From NCBI GenBank assembly GCA_036346255.1, contig CM070625.1, forward strand, positions 21,289,488-21,353,487: a stretch of DNA of 64,000 bases, written 5' to 3'. The position numbers and the translations under genes were made by a program. The notes under the pieces are model-generated. The model did not search any database. It was given only the letters and a program-made list of their open reading frames with translations, and had not been told where the DNA came from. Positions 1 through 12,150 of the stretch are shown piece after piece. The stretch comes from Ampelocalamus luodianensis. Its lineage: Eukaryota > Streptophyta > Magnoliopsida > Poales > Poaceae. Each line of letters begins with the position of its first letter. The stretch's first letter is position 1.

Positions 1-2185
1 CGAGAAAGAGCGCGCAAACAACAAAATTCAAAAAGACAAATCAAATAAAGTCCAAACTGAAATCGAATGGTACTGGAAGGTAGATATTGAATTTAGATGA
101 ATTTATAAACTTGAATGGGTTCAATCGGAGTTCGGATGAAGAAGATATGGCTCTCAGAAGATTTGAATTCACATGAAATGACAATTGGAGCCTACGGAAT
201 ATTCTCAGAATATTCTATTATGAAAATATTAGAAAATAGCTGAGTGTATGACATGTGGGACCGACTGGTATTTATGAATTTCTAGAATTAAAAATAATTC
301 AAGAAATAAGGTAGAGAGAGTGACATGCGGGACCAATAAGATAAAAGGACTTTTCAAGAATTAAATTAATTCCCAAAAATAAAATTAGGGATTGACATGT
401 GGGCCACTGGTCTATGGACCAGGTCCACGGTGGACCAAGCTCATGAACTAGGATTGACCAAGAGTTGACTGACATGCGAGACCCACATGTAAGTGATAGA
501 AATAATTTAGGGTTTTTAATTAGGAGGATGACATATGGGGACCACATGTAAGAGAGAGGAGATATATATATGGCTTGAATTAATTGAATAGCAAGTGGGG
601 CCGATTCAATAGAGCCAAAGAATCAACAGAGCAGGTAGCCTGCGTTGGATGCCAAGAGAAGAAAACAAAAGACAACAGCTCTCAGGCTGATCTAGCGCAT
701 GGAGAAGTAGATGTTGGTGTTGGATGGCAAAACAATTGGCAGAGAGATATTTGACAAAGAGATATTGGGACCCACATGGAAGGGAGTCAACCACAGAAGC
801 ATCAGCTAATAGAAACGCTTCAACAGAGAGCCAAGAACATGGAGCATTAGCTAGTTATGTAGCATGGAATTGGCAATGAATAGAGGAAGAATTATCAGGA
901 AAGGATCAACGAAGACACATGCTATTGGATTGTTGGATCACAAGTGAACCACACAACAGAGAAGAAACAACGAACCAGAGAACATCACAGAGAGGAAAGT
1001 TACGAACTGGACACAGGCATGAACAGTGCATGGCTGATTCATGCACACAGGGTGGACGGAGGCCAGAGGCGACGCAGCGGTGGCGAAGGGGCAAAACAGA
1101 AAGCAAACGATGAGTCGGAGATGATGACACGGTCTAGACATCTAGATTCTGCTCCATGCGACAGCAGCGACGTGAAGAACGGCGACGACGGTGGCCTCAC
1201 GGGTGCGTACCACTTCGAACGACATTCTGTGAAAAGGGGAGGTGAGCACGCCGTAGAACGCGGCGACACGAACTCAACGGTGGTGGAGTTGAAGGCAGGG
1301 GATCGACGGATGCGGAGTAATTGACCGGAAAAGGACGACGTACAAGAGGCGAGAGAACGCCCGATTCTCGGCGCACGGTGGATGAAACTTGAATCTACCA
1401 GATACGAAAAATAGGTATCGACGAGGGGCACGAAATGACACGATCGGATTTTGGAACTCGCCGAGGAAGCGAGGAACGCGATGAACATGTTTCGGCTTTA
1501 TGGCTTGATATGGCCGATGGTGCTCCAGCGATCTTCAGGTAAAAGGGATGGAACCATGATGTAGAACACGACGACACGAAGCCAATGCCGCAAACAATTC
1601 GGTCGGGGGACGTCAGATGAAGGCGTAGTTCGCCAAAGAAGACCTTCGGTTGGAGCTCGGTTTTTTGGAGATTGCGACGAAAATAGATCAATTTGGAAGA
1701 AACCAATTTGGGGGATTGAAAGAGGAGATCAATACGGATGTTTGGACGTGAACGGTTCGCTTTTATACGCACCGTGGAGGAAGATATGATTTTTGAAAGG
1801 TTTGGTTGGAAACGCGTACAGGTACTGGACTCTCTGTTCGGTTGGAAACGATGATGAACAGTGTTTCACGATTTACTGTAGCACATGGCAGGAGAGAGAA
1901 AAAGGCAAATTTTCAGAATTAGAATAAAAGGTCAAAAATCAAGGAGGCTAAATAAATAACAAACAAATCCAAAAATACTCAAAAAATACTCAAAAAATCC
2001 TTGAAACACAAGGAAGCCAAATAACACAGGTTTTTATTTAATTAATTTTTATATTAGTCAAATTAAATATTTTTAATTAGGAAAATTCCCAATTAAGCTT
2101 TATTAACTCAAATGAAATTGGAAAAAAATTCAGGGACCTAAACTACTCAAAAGATTTTTAAAAAGCTAAATTTTGGGATGTTACA
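1..2185 (-). mobile_element. Chromovirus-type LTR, minus strand, cut by the window edge
   Basis: Read on the minus strand, this begins at 2,185 with TGTAACATCCCAAAATT, nearly the same start as the solo LTR at 3,876 (GTAACATCCCAAAATTC). Behind it lie an AT-rich U3 and a GC-rich zone at about 1,000-1,770, the order seen in the other LTRs of this window. The stretch at about 410-470, with TGGTCTATGGACC and related words, resembles 59,630-59,760 in another minus-strand LTR. The far end is beyond base 1, so I cannot tell a solo LTR from the end of a full element. The ORFs inside (1,039-1,488; 1,395-1,772) sit in the GC-rich leader and match no protein I recognise. It interrupts the copia remnant that resumes at 2,186. 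Confidence 0.7.
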
Positions 2186-2650
2186 ATAATCTACTTGTAT
2201 TGCACAATCAAATAGTTGTATTTGATAGGTTAATCATGTTACTCCCGAGTAGTGTTTATCCTGAAAATCTCTATATGAATAATAGGATATTTGTATGTAA
2301 GACTCCATATTGTGATAATCCAGTTGATTTTATCACAATATACTTGCCTATATTTATTTTCAAAAAATGTATGAAATGCATTAGAGCAACAAGACTTCAA
2401 CAGAAGTTGTCTTCAGGGGAAGCAAATGCTAAACACTGATCATCATACTTGAGATTTTGAAAATCTTAATCAAGCCTGGAAGGTGTTGTTACAATGATTA
2501 CTGCTTAAATTCACCTTGAAGGTTTTACCACTTAACTGTTTATAAGCAGTTGGTCGACAATGAAAAGATCATGAAGATCAGGCATAGATCCTGATGATCA
2601 TTACTAAATCCTGAAGATATGCTGGCTATCTATCAAATCCCTTGCCGATG
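2186..2650 (+). repeat. Copia-associated remnant, copy 1 of a dispersed pair
   Basis: This stretch is similar nearly end to end to 50,287-50,735; shared words include AGAGCAACAAGACTTCAACA and CACTGATCATCATACTTGAG. Copy 2 leads directly into a Ty1/copia RNase H remnant and an LTR. I therefore read this as part of the same family, although no conserved protein motif is visible here. It starts exactly where the minus-strand LTR ends at 2,185. Confidence 0.6.
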
Positions 2651-3344
2651 ATCTAGTATCGATCTTACGAATGAATATTTGGGGTTTCCCTATAAGTAGA
2701 ACCACATAGAGAAAGACATAAGGATTTAGATAGGTTCAGGCTTTCTCCAATGAGAATAACAACCCTACCCCTATGTTGTTTTATTGATTATATTGTTTAC
2801 AATCGGGAAGATCACTAAAAGTAATCCTTAATGTCTTCTTACTACATTCTCTTATTTTTCTTGCCCCAATGTCCATTGACTTGAGCCTTTATATAGTGCA
2901 TGAAGGGGTGATAGTTACTCCAGGCCAAGAGACGCCTCAACGCTTGATGAAATGTGCACGTTGATGGAAGTTATTGTTAGAGAGATAACACCCCACGTCG
3001 CCTTTCAGTTATCATCAGAGACAGATGTGTAATACATGTAGTTATCCTAGAGAATAATAGTGTATGCTAACTGCTCTATGTCTTAAACACAGAGCATAAA
3101 ATTCTATAGTCAATTGGGTCCACATGTCTGTAGGCTTTGTTGACTATGGGTAATCGTAATTGACATGGTCGTAAAAAGGCTTACGACTATGAGGTGGTCG
3201 TAGAAAGACTTATGACCACGAGGTAATCATAGAAAGGCTTACGATCACTAGGCGGTCGTAGAATATCTTATGACCATACAGGGTGGTTATAGAATGGTTT
3301 ACGATCAATTATCTTAAGCTTTTCCCTTACAAATGATAAGGGGT
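2651..3344. repeat. Unassigned insertion inside the copia remnant
   Basis: This segment breaks the similarity between the two copia remnants: copy 2 has RNase H sequence here instead. It has no coding potential. Its right part carries short palindromic tandem units (see 3,165-3,309). It could be a solo LTR in reverse orientation, but I found no convincing ends or target duplication. Confidence 0.45.
3165..3309. repeat. Five tandem units of about 29 bp, each a weak palindrome
   Basis: The core GGTCGTAGAAAGGCTTACGA recurs five times with changes, at about 3,166, 3,194, 3,223, 3,252 and 3,283. In each unit the left half (GGTCGTA) pairs with the right half (TACGACC or a variant), so every unit could form a small hairpin. 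Function unknown. Confidence 0.75.
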
Positions 3345-3830
3345 ATACTTAAGACTATCATAAGACTCTTATCAAATCTTGATGATTTATTCAAAATCTT
3401 GAAGATTGGATCACGAAGATTAAACGTTCTACTCTTTTCTTTGGTGAGTTTCTCGAAGTTTTCTCACATGAGGGTTTTTAGTGAGGCTACAAGTGTATGG
3501 CAACTTACGAAAGTAATGTACTCTTTTCTCCTTTCCTTTTTTCCCAACAGGTTTTTGGAAGGAGTTTTTGATGAGATATTTGCATATCGTTGTCTATTCC
3601 CTAAGTAGGAGTGTTATGAAACCTAATTATCAGCAAAAGATTAAACTAACCCTAGAGGGCTTTCACCCCATTAGGCTATAAATATGAGGACGCCCCATGT
3701 ACAAAGGATAGATAGATGAATAAAGATATTGGATCTCCACTATATATTGTGTCTCTCTTTGGTGTTTATTGTGTGATTGGATTAGTTCTCCCAACTACGA
3801 CATCGATTATCTAACATTTACTACCTTTCA
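3345..3830 (+). mobile_element. Ty1/copia LTR remnant, copy 1
   Basis: This is similar to 51,215-51,655, which lies just downstream of a copia RNase H remnant and therefore is the 3' LTR of that family. Both copies hold a plausible LTR core (GGCTATAAATATGAGGACG here), a run reading GATGAATAAAGAT, and an end reading ACTACGACATC(G/A)ATTATC. Orientation is inferred from copy 2. The ORF at 3,333-3,608 lies in the LTR and resembles no known protein. Confidence 0.65.
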
Positions 3831-4488
3831 TTAGCATGTAGGAGTGTTGGAACTTTACTAGGACTAAGCCTTTACGTAACATCCCAAAATTCTATTACCA
3901 ATTTTTAAATTAATAAATTTATTATTTTATTAATTTTTCTTCGTTGTAAAATACTTTTCTTGATTTTCTGAAATTTAAAAGAGTTTTATTGATTTTCCTC
4001 AATTTCCTGAATTTTAAAAGTCAAAAATAAAATTTATTTAGTTTGCTAGGTTTTTATTGGAATTCAAGTTAAAAGGGGGAATTTAATTTATTTCTTGATT
4101 TTTTTATTTTAAAAAGGTTTTTTCTATTTTTTAGAAATTAAAAATAATTTATCTAAAAAAAATTAACAGCCAATTTAAGTTGGAAATAATTTTATTAAGT
4201 TAAAAATGATTCAAGTAATTTATGTGAATTTTTCTAGAATATTTGAGCTCTATTTGTTATTTTCTAAAACCCTTTTTTGTTTTCTCGTATTTCTATAATT
4301 CGAAAAATATTTAAATTTTCCTTTTCCAGTTTAGGGCCGAATCTCCCTCGCTGGCTCATTTCCTTTCTCTCTAGCCCATGGCCCCTTTTCTCTTTCGCTC
4401 GGGCCAAAGCACATTTCACCCCGCACCCGGCCACTCTCCCTCTGTCTCACTTCCAGGTGGGGCCCGCGAGTCAGGCCGCCATCTCAAG

Positions 4489-4557
4489 TCCCAAGTCTCT
4501 CCTTTCTTCTTCCCTAGCGCCCCAAGTCTCTCCTTTCTTCTTCCCTAGCGCCCCAAG
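4489..4557 (+). repeat. Two tandem copies of about 34 bp in the LTR leader
   Basis: The block from CCAAGTCTCTCCTTTCTTCT through CCTAGCGCC is repeated directly. It lies upstream of the duplicated TATA-like block and may reflect local slippage. Confidence 0.8.
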
Positions 4558-4740
4558 TCCGCTATTTGTGCCAGCTCAAGCTCCTCAATGCTCGCCGCGA
4601 TTCACTCCTCCTTTCTCCCGTGAATCGTGCGCATTTAATCCCCCGATTCCAGACTCCCCCCATCGCCCAGCTGTTACGCCGGAATGCGCGAAAGCCGTTG
4701 TGACCTCCGCTACGTCATCTTCTCCCTCCTTCCTCCTCCA

Positions 4741-4790
4741 CCCCTATAAACGGAAGCCCTCTGCACCTATAAACGGAAGCCCTCTGCACC
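4741..4790 (+). promoter_or_regulatory. Duplicated TATA-like box of the solo LTR
   Basis: CCTATAAACGGAAGCC occurs twice in direct tandem (about 4,743 and 4,766), each copy followed by CTCTGCACC. The position, between the AT-rich U3 and a pyrimidine-rich leader, fits an LTR core promoter. Transcription start is inferred to lie about 30 bases downstream. Confidence 0.55.
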
Positions 4791-5604
4791 CCTTCTCTCC
4801 CTCCTCCCATCCCTCAATTTCCCTTTCTCTCTCGCCCTCTCCTCGCCGCAATCCACGTTTTGCCGCCGCCGGCCTAAGCCCTCTTAGCCACCTTCAAGGG
4901 GTCTCCGGTGACATGGTCCACACCACCGGCTTAGCACAGCCGTGTTCTACCCCGTGCCCCTCTCCTCTTGACCGAAACTCCGCCGAAATCCCAGCGTCGC
5001 CTCCGACCGTCGCAGCTGCCACTTCTTCCTCTCGCCGCCGGCCGCTTGGTCGAGCCGCGCCGCCTAGACCATGTGCCTTGGGTTCATCTCGCTTACCTCT
5101 CTTCGTTGATGTCCTTGTTGCCGGCCATCTCGCCTCCGTTCGCCGGCAACGCTCGATCCCCGTGAGCCGCCCCGCCGCGTGGCTGCCACCCAAGCGCCAC
5201 ATCCTCTCTCTCTCTCTCACGTGTGGCCGCACAGTCAGCGCCACGTGGCATTTGTCTCTTTTCTTCAAGAAAAATAATTCTGTAAGAAACCATTTCTTGC
5301 GCTGATGTCAGCATTGCGTAGTAAAGTGATTTCCTTAGAAAAATAAATCCTCAAATTCCAATTTCTACCATTTCACGTGATTACAAATTTTTGGACGTTC
5401 GTTCTGCTTCATACGAACTACGATTTTGTCGATTCTTGTCCCTAAATTCATCTAAATTTAATATATTTATCTTAGAACCTACATTATTTAATTTGAAGTT
5501 TATTTGAATTTTGTTTGAATTTGGCTTATTTTCGTGTATAGATTACGACGACTTCGGAGAACCAGATTTCGTCGCCGTTTAAGAACAACAACTAATTGAG
5601 CAAG

Positions 5605-7267
5605 GCAAGTTACATCATTTTATTATGTTTGATCCTAATATTTTAAACTATTTAAATTCTATTTTAAATTATTATTACATGCGTATTTATATTCAAGTAT
5701 TTTAAATTCAAGTTTTAAGCTTTATAGATATTGCCAATTCCACTTTTATAGAGATTTATTGTCAAGATTTGCAGTATGAAGAACCATTCCGAGTGTGATA
5801 TATTTTTCAGTTAGAAATTGGAAGGATTGGATTGTAGAAATACATTATTGTTGGAGATTAGATTATAGAATTATATTATTATTGGACAATGGATTGTTGG
5901 AGATTGGATTATAGTATTATATTATTGTTGGATGATAGAAATAAATCTTGGTTGGCTTATAGAAATGCATCTTGGCGGATTTAAATAGATTTTACTAATT
6001 GTTGGAGAATTAATATTGAGAAATTGATCCAGTAAAAGTGGTGATTGAAATAACAAAAGATGGGTTTTCATAACAATTCATGATGTTGATTTTGGTGGAT
6101 TAGTTGAATCAACAAGTATGTGTAAACTTTGTGGAATTAATAGGATAATTTGGATATATTGGATGTATGGGTTATGATTGAATAATGGGATTTAGAAGAA
6201 ATCTTAGAGGAAAAGAATGTAGTATTAGTGATTGTTGAAAGTTTAGTTTTGACAAAATGATCAGGTTTAGGTGATGAATAAAGAATGAAGTTGGATTATT
6301 ATAGTAAGTTATGAATAGAATTCAGATGCATTGGTTGAATTATAGAGAATTGATGAAATTGGTAGAGATAATTAAATAGTAGTGTTTGATTGATCTGTAG
6401 TTGGCTGTGGATTAATGTAAACAATAATATGGTGGATCAATAGACATAATAGATTGATTCGGAGAGTATTATTCTAATATTGACGGTTGACTTACTGATG
6501 TTGTAGTTGACAATTCATGGACATCAAGCACTCACACCTTGTCGCTCTAGATAAAACTCTGGTTAATACAATAGTATTGAAAAGATACTTTTTTTGAAAA
6601 ACTTTATGCTTAGACAAAGAATAGACCAAAAATATGGAAATTTGAGAAATTAGTCAAATGTTCAATTATGATTTAAAATAGAGCTATGGTATTGCTTTTA
6701 CCAAAGAAATTTTGGAAAATGATTTAACTTGGAAAATAAATGAAAAAATGGTTTGGACTTGGGCAAAAGGAATGTTTGGATGGTGCGAGTTATTGCATGG
6801 GCTCAATTCGGGAATAGTTGAGGCCTAGGGGTTTTATTAGAAGTCGCACAAGTCAGTTAAGGACCGGTCTTCGAGCCGCATCTTACTAAGCCCCTCCGTA
6901 CTACCACAAGTCCGGAGTAGGACATATTAGGCTAAATAATTTGCAATATTTCACCGTGGTTGTGCCATCCAGTTGTGTGAGTGTTAGAATGACCTACTTT
7001 TATATGTTCTCACATGGCGCAAGAGGGGGCTTTCGGCGGACTGTTCAATCCAAAGGAAGTGAAACCTTAGCGGGCACAACTATGTTGGAATGATGTATTG
7101 TAAAAGCCTTGTGATAATCACAAATTTAAAGAAAACATTGCTTTTATGCAAATTTAACCATATAGTCCTTCCTTTGATATATCCCTGCATGTATTATAAT
7201 TTAGTTATTGGGTGTAACTTGCGAGTATATTTTTGTACTCACTCTTGCATAATAAAATATTGTTCAG
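5605..7267 (+). other. Putative leader intron in the solo LTR
   Basis: A donor-like AAG|GCAAGT at 5,602-5,610 and an acceptor-like TTGTTCAG ending at 7,267 bound AT-rich sequence of about 1.66 kb. The hairpin GAGTA...TACTC (7,223-7,240) sits 27 bases before the acceptor. The same order of signals is found in the other chromovirus-type LTRs of this window. GC-AG introns are known in plants, but splicing here is inferred only. Confidence 0.45.
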
Positions 7268-7535
7268 AGGAGAAAGACTTTGCAATTGTTGAAGATCTCA
7301 ATGACCAGGCCGCTACCCCAACTGGGCTCTACTACATTTTCTTCGTCTTCCACTGTGTTCTTTATTGTTGGCTCGTAAGCTTTTCTTGTATTAAACTCTA
7401 ATATTTATTAATAAAGTTTTAAGAATTATGGATGTTACCATATTTGTTTACTGTGTAAACTAACTACTGATCATGGGACTAGTTCAAAATACACTGAGGA
7501 TTTAGGGGTGTTACTCCCAGGTCCTTACACTTTAC

Positions 7536-7884
7536 TAATTCAATTTATGTGATTAAGTAACAGTTAGGATGAAACTAAAATGTCTAGGAGTTAATTTGTG
7601 GCACATGAACTCATCTTTTGTAGCATCTAGATTCTATTTTGTTTCCAAATTTTTAAGCTAATATTGAGTCTAATTTGTACCGTACAAATGTATGATATTT
7701 CATCTCCCTGCATGTTTAGAGTTTGATCAAGCACTTTTCCTCGTATCTGTCTTCTGTCACACCTTCCGCAGCTCGGTGAAGTGTGCATGGGCATCAAACT
7801 CCACCAAGCTCAAGTTATCATCAATCATGATCATTATTTATTTTCTATTATTTTTATATATAAATTCTCCTAAGAAAACTTCTA
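7536..7884. other. AT-rich spacer, nothing recognised
   Basis: This lies between the solo LTR and the MITE. The 66-codon frame starting at 7,692 has no recognisable motif. I see no structured repeat. Confidence 0.5.
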
Positions 7885-7892
7885 TTTTATAA

Positions 7893-8152
7893 GGGAAAAT
7901 TAAAGATTTCTCACTCCTAAGCACCTTGATTTAGGATCTGACACCTTGAAGTTTCTTCTTGAATAGGAAGGGGTAAATGTGTCTTTTCACAGTTGATTTT
8001 GATGCAAAATAAATAATAAAAATACTAGAATACGTCTGGGGTGTCAAATCACTGGTATTTGATGCTTAGGAGTGATTAATTATCAAGAAGAAACTTAAAT
8101 GATGCAAATCCTAAATCAAAAAACTTAGGAGTGACAAATTCTTAATTTATCT
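7893..8152. mobile_element. hAT-like MITE of 260 bp
   Basis: The two ends are inverted copies of each other for about 70 bases. Paired words include CACTCCTAAG / CTTAGGAGTG and AGTTTCTTCTTGA / TCAAGAAGAAACT. The outermost bases are GGGAAAATTAAAG and, in reverse, AGATAAATTAAGA. A perfect 8-bp duplication TTTTATAA flanks the element (7,885-7,892 and 8,153-8,160). No coding sequence is present. Eight-base duplications are typical of hAT elements, hence the assignment; the AT-rich site leaves some doubt about the exact ends. Confidence 0.75.
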
Positions 8153-8160
8153 TTTTATAA

Positions 8161-8929
8161 ATAGCTTAAAATAAACGATAACAAATTTATATTTCTCCTC
8201 GAGCTATCAGCCCCTGTAGTCCGATAGTGGCTCGGCCCTGCATGGGAGGTACGTCGCCAACGGCATCGATGTGACTTTGCGCCTTAGCGGCGGCCGTCCA
8301 TGCGATCGAGGAGATCGCAAGCATACGAGCCTCAATGGTTGACGTCTTTCATTCATGGCTACGAATGATTTAAGACGGCCGGTAGTGGCGTTTGATTGCT
8401 AGTTTGACGAGCCGGAGCTAGCGAAACACAACGCACAGTAACGTGGAGAATAGGCTTTTTGGAAGGTTTACTCCTGCTAAAACTTGGAGTGTTGCCTTTT
8501 CGGATAACAGGGGAAAAAACCATCCGGCTCTTTAATCCTCCACCGTCCTTCTAATATATTTTTTTGTCTTGCGGTGAGGTTACTTGTGAAAACTTTTTTC
8601 TTTTTTGGAGACAGCTATATCTTATCTTTTCTGAGGTCAAGATCGAATTGATAATTCAGTGACTTGCATCAAAATCTTATTAGCAGTAGTTTATCGTGTG
8701 TTTTAGCTTCAAGGTGCCCTCCACACTATGAATCACGGTAATTAAGACTTCAAAATAGTTTCATTACACTGACGAACTAGCCAACTATAAGTAACAATCT
8801 TGTGTTGTGCTAGTGGGTTGCTGACGGTGGCAACTGGCAACCGAGGCGGTTCCATTTCTTTGCCACCGAGGTAAAGGAGCGTGCTGGCTGCTCATTCGGG
8901 CCAACCAAGCGGCAGTGAGGTGTCGAGAA
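8161..8929. other. Unassigned intergenic sequence
   Basis: Mixed composition, with a GC-richer patch at about 8,210-8,400. No reading frame of note, no motif and no repeat was recognised. Confidence 0.4.
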
Positions 8930-9130
8930 ACCTGGATTAGGGAACCATAGATATAATACCAAAACTATCTTAAGTGGGCTTTAGTTTTTAAATAGGATTT
9001 TTCTATATTCAGAAAGAGATCGATCAATTAATAAAGAGATTCCTCCATATTGTGTCTCTATCTATTGTCTCTTGTTGATTGTCTCTTATTGATGACTGGT
9101 TGATTTCTTCCGACGACTATGTTCTTCAAC
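8930..9130 (+). mobile_element. Copia LTR 3' end fragment
   Basis: The sequence TTAATAAAGAGATTCCTCCA, followed by ATATTGTGTCTCTATCTATTG and ending ACGACTATGTTCTTCAACA, parallels the minus-strand LTR at 25,468-25,686. That LTR reads AATAAAGAGGTTGCCCATAT and ends GACGACTACGTTATTCAACA. Only the 3' portion is present, and no primer-binding site follows. It is therefore a degraded fragment. Confidence 0.55.
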
Positions 9131-9240
9131 AGGAGGGAGCGTGGCAAATCATTAAACTTCAAGTTTATAAGTACGTAACATATTTTTTTATGATCATAAG
9201 CAGTGTGTTCTAAGAGCATAAAACTATAGGACTCTCTTCA

Positions 9241-10918
9241 TGAACATAAATATAATACTGGAACATAAATATTTGACCATAATTAATCTGCACAGAAATA
9301 ACAGATTTTGTTCTGGACCTCAAATCTATTTGAATCACCCAAATAGTATAATTATTCGACGGGAATATTTATTGTTCAACAGGAACACCAAATTTAATTA
9401 AGGGCGATAAATTGTATGTCTTATTTTAATTCGTAATGCTAGAATCATCATGGCCAAATTTTGATCATTCAGGATCAACACAGTGCAATAGGTCATCTTT
9501 CTTTCGGGAGCTATATTTGCTTGAAGCAAGTGATATGGCTTCTGGTGATGATGCAGTTGTAGACTGCACTTACCAATTTATGCATGTTTCATTTTTGATG
9601 AGTATGAAACGCTTTGGTGCATACCAAACATGGCATATGTGTGACTGCATCAAGTAGCCATCGATTTGTTGTGTGTGTTCCCACATGCTGGCGATTAACA
9701 TATTCCTGAAGACCCTTCGTGGGCAGCAATTACTGTGGTTGTCAACAGCATAGGTATCAGCAATGGCGTAATTCATTTTCTATATCGACTGGATAAGGGT
9801 AGTAATCATGCAATTTACTCTTATTATCTCTCAAAATAAACTAGATCAATTTTTTGCTCCAAGCTAATTTGCTTCTGGCTTTGACCAAGGATATGCCACT
9901 ATGTCTACTACAACTCTTATTTTGAATATTTTTTCTATGCCTCTTAGATTTCAATATCCCATACAAGCCCAATATCCTCCCCCTTTTCACGTCAACTATA
10001 AAATCCCGAGTGATGGCGTGTGCATCAGGCATTTGCTCGAAATCAACTCGAAGTTTTAGCAAAGATTTGCAATCATACTTCAACAGGTGTACATTTTTGT
10101 TGGCGTGAAACCAATATATACTCTGTAACATTCTGCTTACAAAGTTTTTCACTTAAGAAATCGGTGTGGTGGAGGATAGTGTTATATAGATTCCAAGTAT
10201 CAGAGCTTAAGTCATTCTGTACATATTTAAGGAATATGGTGTTTCCTAGCCAAAATGATCCATCAGAGATCAACATGTGACTAGGCTTGTTCCGGTGCCA
10301 CCACGAAAAATAGTTTTCCTTTTGCTATCTGGGCATCCGTGCATTATAAGATAGTGAATTAGGGCTTATTAGATATCAACAGCACATGTACAACATTTTG
10401 TTAGCAATGCATGGCAACGTATTTTCAATTTTCAGGCATATGGTTTACAAATTTATTCCATGCAAGATCAGTTTACTATAGGTAAGGTATGCTACTGGTA
10501 ATACGTTCTATTAAGCAAATTTAATCAACTATTCAGCAGGAGACAATACTTTAATAAAACAACTCAGACCATTAATTTATATATGGTATCTGGAAAAAAA
10601 ACGATCTAATGCATAAGGTTTCATTCCAAAGTAAAAGATAAGAGATGCTCAGCAGGAGCAAGGCCAAGCTCGATAGGAGCAGAATCTATACTACTAATGC
10701 AACTTGTGCAAGAAAACGACATCCTTACAAAGTTAAGGGATAACTAGCAAATTGCTACAGGTCTCCATAGAGCATAATACTGGCTTATCATTGCGGTCAT
10801 TCAACACAAACGAATATCCCAATTAGTGATGTCAAAATGTCCCACATGATTCACATAAATTTCTATGATTACAGCTGGTAAAGCATTTTAAATTCTTGAA
10901 ACGAGTGCAAAATAGTAA
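9241..10918 (+). repeat. Left arm (outer part) of a large inverted repeat
   Basis: The sequence from GAACATAAATATAATACTGG onward is the reverse complement, with substitutions and small indels, of sequence ending at 30,001. Paired anchors include CATTCAGGATCAACA with its partner near 29,760, and GGTCTCCATAGAGCATAATA (10,760) with its partner near 28,475. The arm is interrupted at 10,918 by a Mutator-like insertion and resumes at 24,169. The frame at 9,436-9,657 (73 codons) is related to a minus-strand frame at 29,539-29,802. Both contain LLEASDM(A/V)SG(D/G)DAV, so an old exon may underlie the arms. I do not recognise the protein. Confidence 0.8.
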
Positions 10919-11099
10919 GGGAGAATTGGCTACAGAGCATCGTCCATTGTCTACCTTTGCCAACGGACACCCAAAATACGTTGTTTAGCCAAAATGCACT
11001 GCCAAAAGCTGTAATTTTGCCGTATGACACTGATGCCATTATTATATTATTATTCGTTGTTCCGGAGAGAGAAACACTACCAAATGACCTTTATACCCT

Positions 11100-12150
11100 T
11101 CCCTCTTCCCTCTATGACGAGTGGGGCCCGCGGTCAGTGAAAGAAAACAGGGGGCGTAGGGAGGCGGCCATTTTCAACTGCCGAGGCCGCTTGTCGTCGC
11201 TCCAACTGCACCGGCGACCTCCGGCCCTCCCCGACCGCATCACGGCGAGACCTACACCACAAGGAGGCCTTCTCCTCGGTTAATTTGGAGCTACCGCCAC
11301 CGAGGAGCTGCGTGCGCTTCTTCTTCCTCGGTTCCGGCCGAACCCGCTTCCACTGCCGCCGCGTCGCCCATGGTCGAGAAGGCCAGCCCAAGTCACCTCT
11401 ACGCTCTTTCCATCTCCCCCAAGCAACCACACGCACAGAGACATGCAACCACATGCACAGAGACATACAAACACAGAGAGAGTACAGTAAATGTGGCAAG
11501 GCCGAGGCGGCTGGGCATGCCTTGTCGCCGAGGGAATGGGCGGTGGTGATGGATGGTGAGGTTAGGAAAATGGAACCGGGTGGCATGGTGGTCCTATGGG
11601 CGGTGGTGGTACCGCCGAGGTGGATTGTGGTGGCGAGCGACTAAGTCTCGCGGCCGAGCGAGGAGGAGAAACGGGCGACGGCGCCGGAGGGGAAAAGGAA
11701 GAAGAATGGAAGGAGCACGAGCACTGGCCGGGTACCTTGAGCGTGTCGAAGGGGTCGGCGAAGTCGGAGAAGCACCGAGGCGATCTGACGACGCGTGCCG
11801 ACGGCGGCAAGGCCGGGTCAACGTGGAGGCAGCACTGCAGAGAAAGAGAGCACCAATGAGTGGTCGGGGATGGTTGAGGGAGTTCATGGGACACTCATAG
11901 GGGAAGGAATCGAGCTGGGGCTCTTCGAATCAACGGCGGCAATGGTGGAGGCGGTTGCAGCTGGACTTGGAGAAGGAGGCAGGTGCGCGGCACTCCGGTG
12001 GTTAAGACCCAAAATGTCTTGAAGGGTTTTGATGGTGGTTGTGAGGGGCGCGGCGTGACGCGGTCAGTCCGGGAAGAAGGTGCTTTGGCTAGCCGGAACG
12101 GCGGCGGCCGAACAGGTGCGGCATGGCTAGAGCTCCACGGTGGAGAAGGG
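11100..12150. other. GC-rich putative captured gene fragment in the Mutator-like element
   Basis: The sequence is strongly GC-rich between AT-rich termini and continues after the gypsy insertion at 23,791-24,010. Frames of 100-150 codons overlap on both strands and are rich in Arg, Pro and Ser, as expected by chance at this composition. A short direct repeat built on CATGCACAGAGACAT lies at 11,440-11,467. Such composition is typical of gene pieces carried by Pack-MULEs, but no protein family is recognisable. Confidence 0.45.

Larger units (their letters stand above)
3876..7529 (+). mobile_element. Solo LTR, chromovirus type, about 3.65 kb
   Basis: It starts GTAACATCCCAAAATTC and ends GGTCCTTACA, comparable with the other LTR ends here (GGTCCTCACA, GGACCTCACA). 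The hexamer CTTTAC flanks both sides (3,870-3,875 and 7,530-7,535). That is one base more than the usual 5-bp gypsy duplication, so the exact boundary is uncertain. There is no internal region, hence solo. Inside are an AT-rich U3, a GC-rich leader at about 4,330-5,250, a GC-type donor-like site at 5,605, a hairpin at 7,223-7,240 and an acceptor-like CAG ending at 7,267. The 342-codon ORF at 4,277-5,305 is Pro/Ser-rich low-complexity sequence in the leader and probably not a protein gene. Confidence 0.75.

Noticed and set aside
3165..3309. CRISPR-like array
   Set aside because: The units are adjacent without unique spacers, are degenerate, and occur in a plant nuclear transposon context.
4277..5305. 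342-codon open frame that could look like a Pro/Ser-rich protein gene
   Set aside because: It lies wholly in the GC-rich leader of a solo LTR, contains tandem duplications in non-coding style and has no domain. High GC content makes long chance frames likely.
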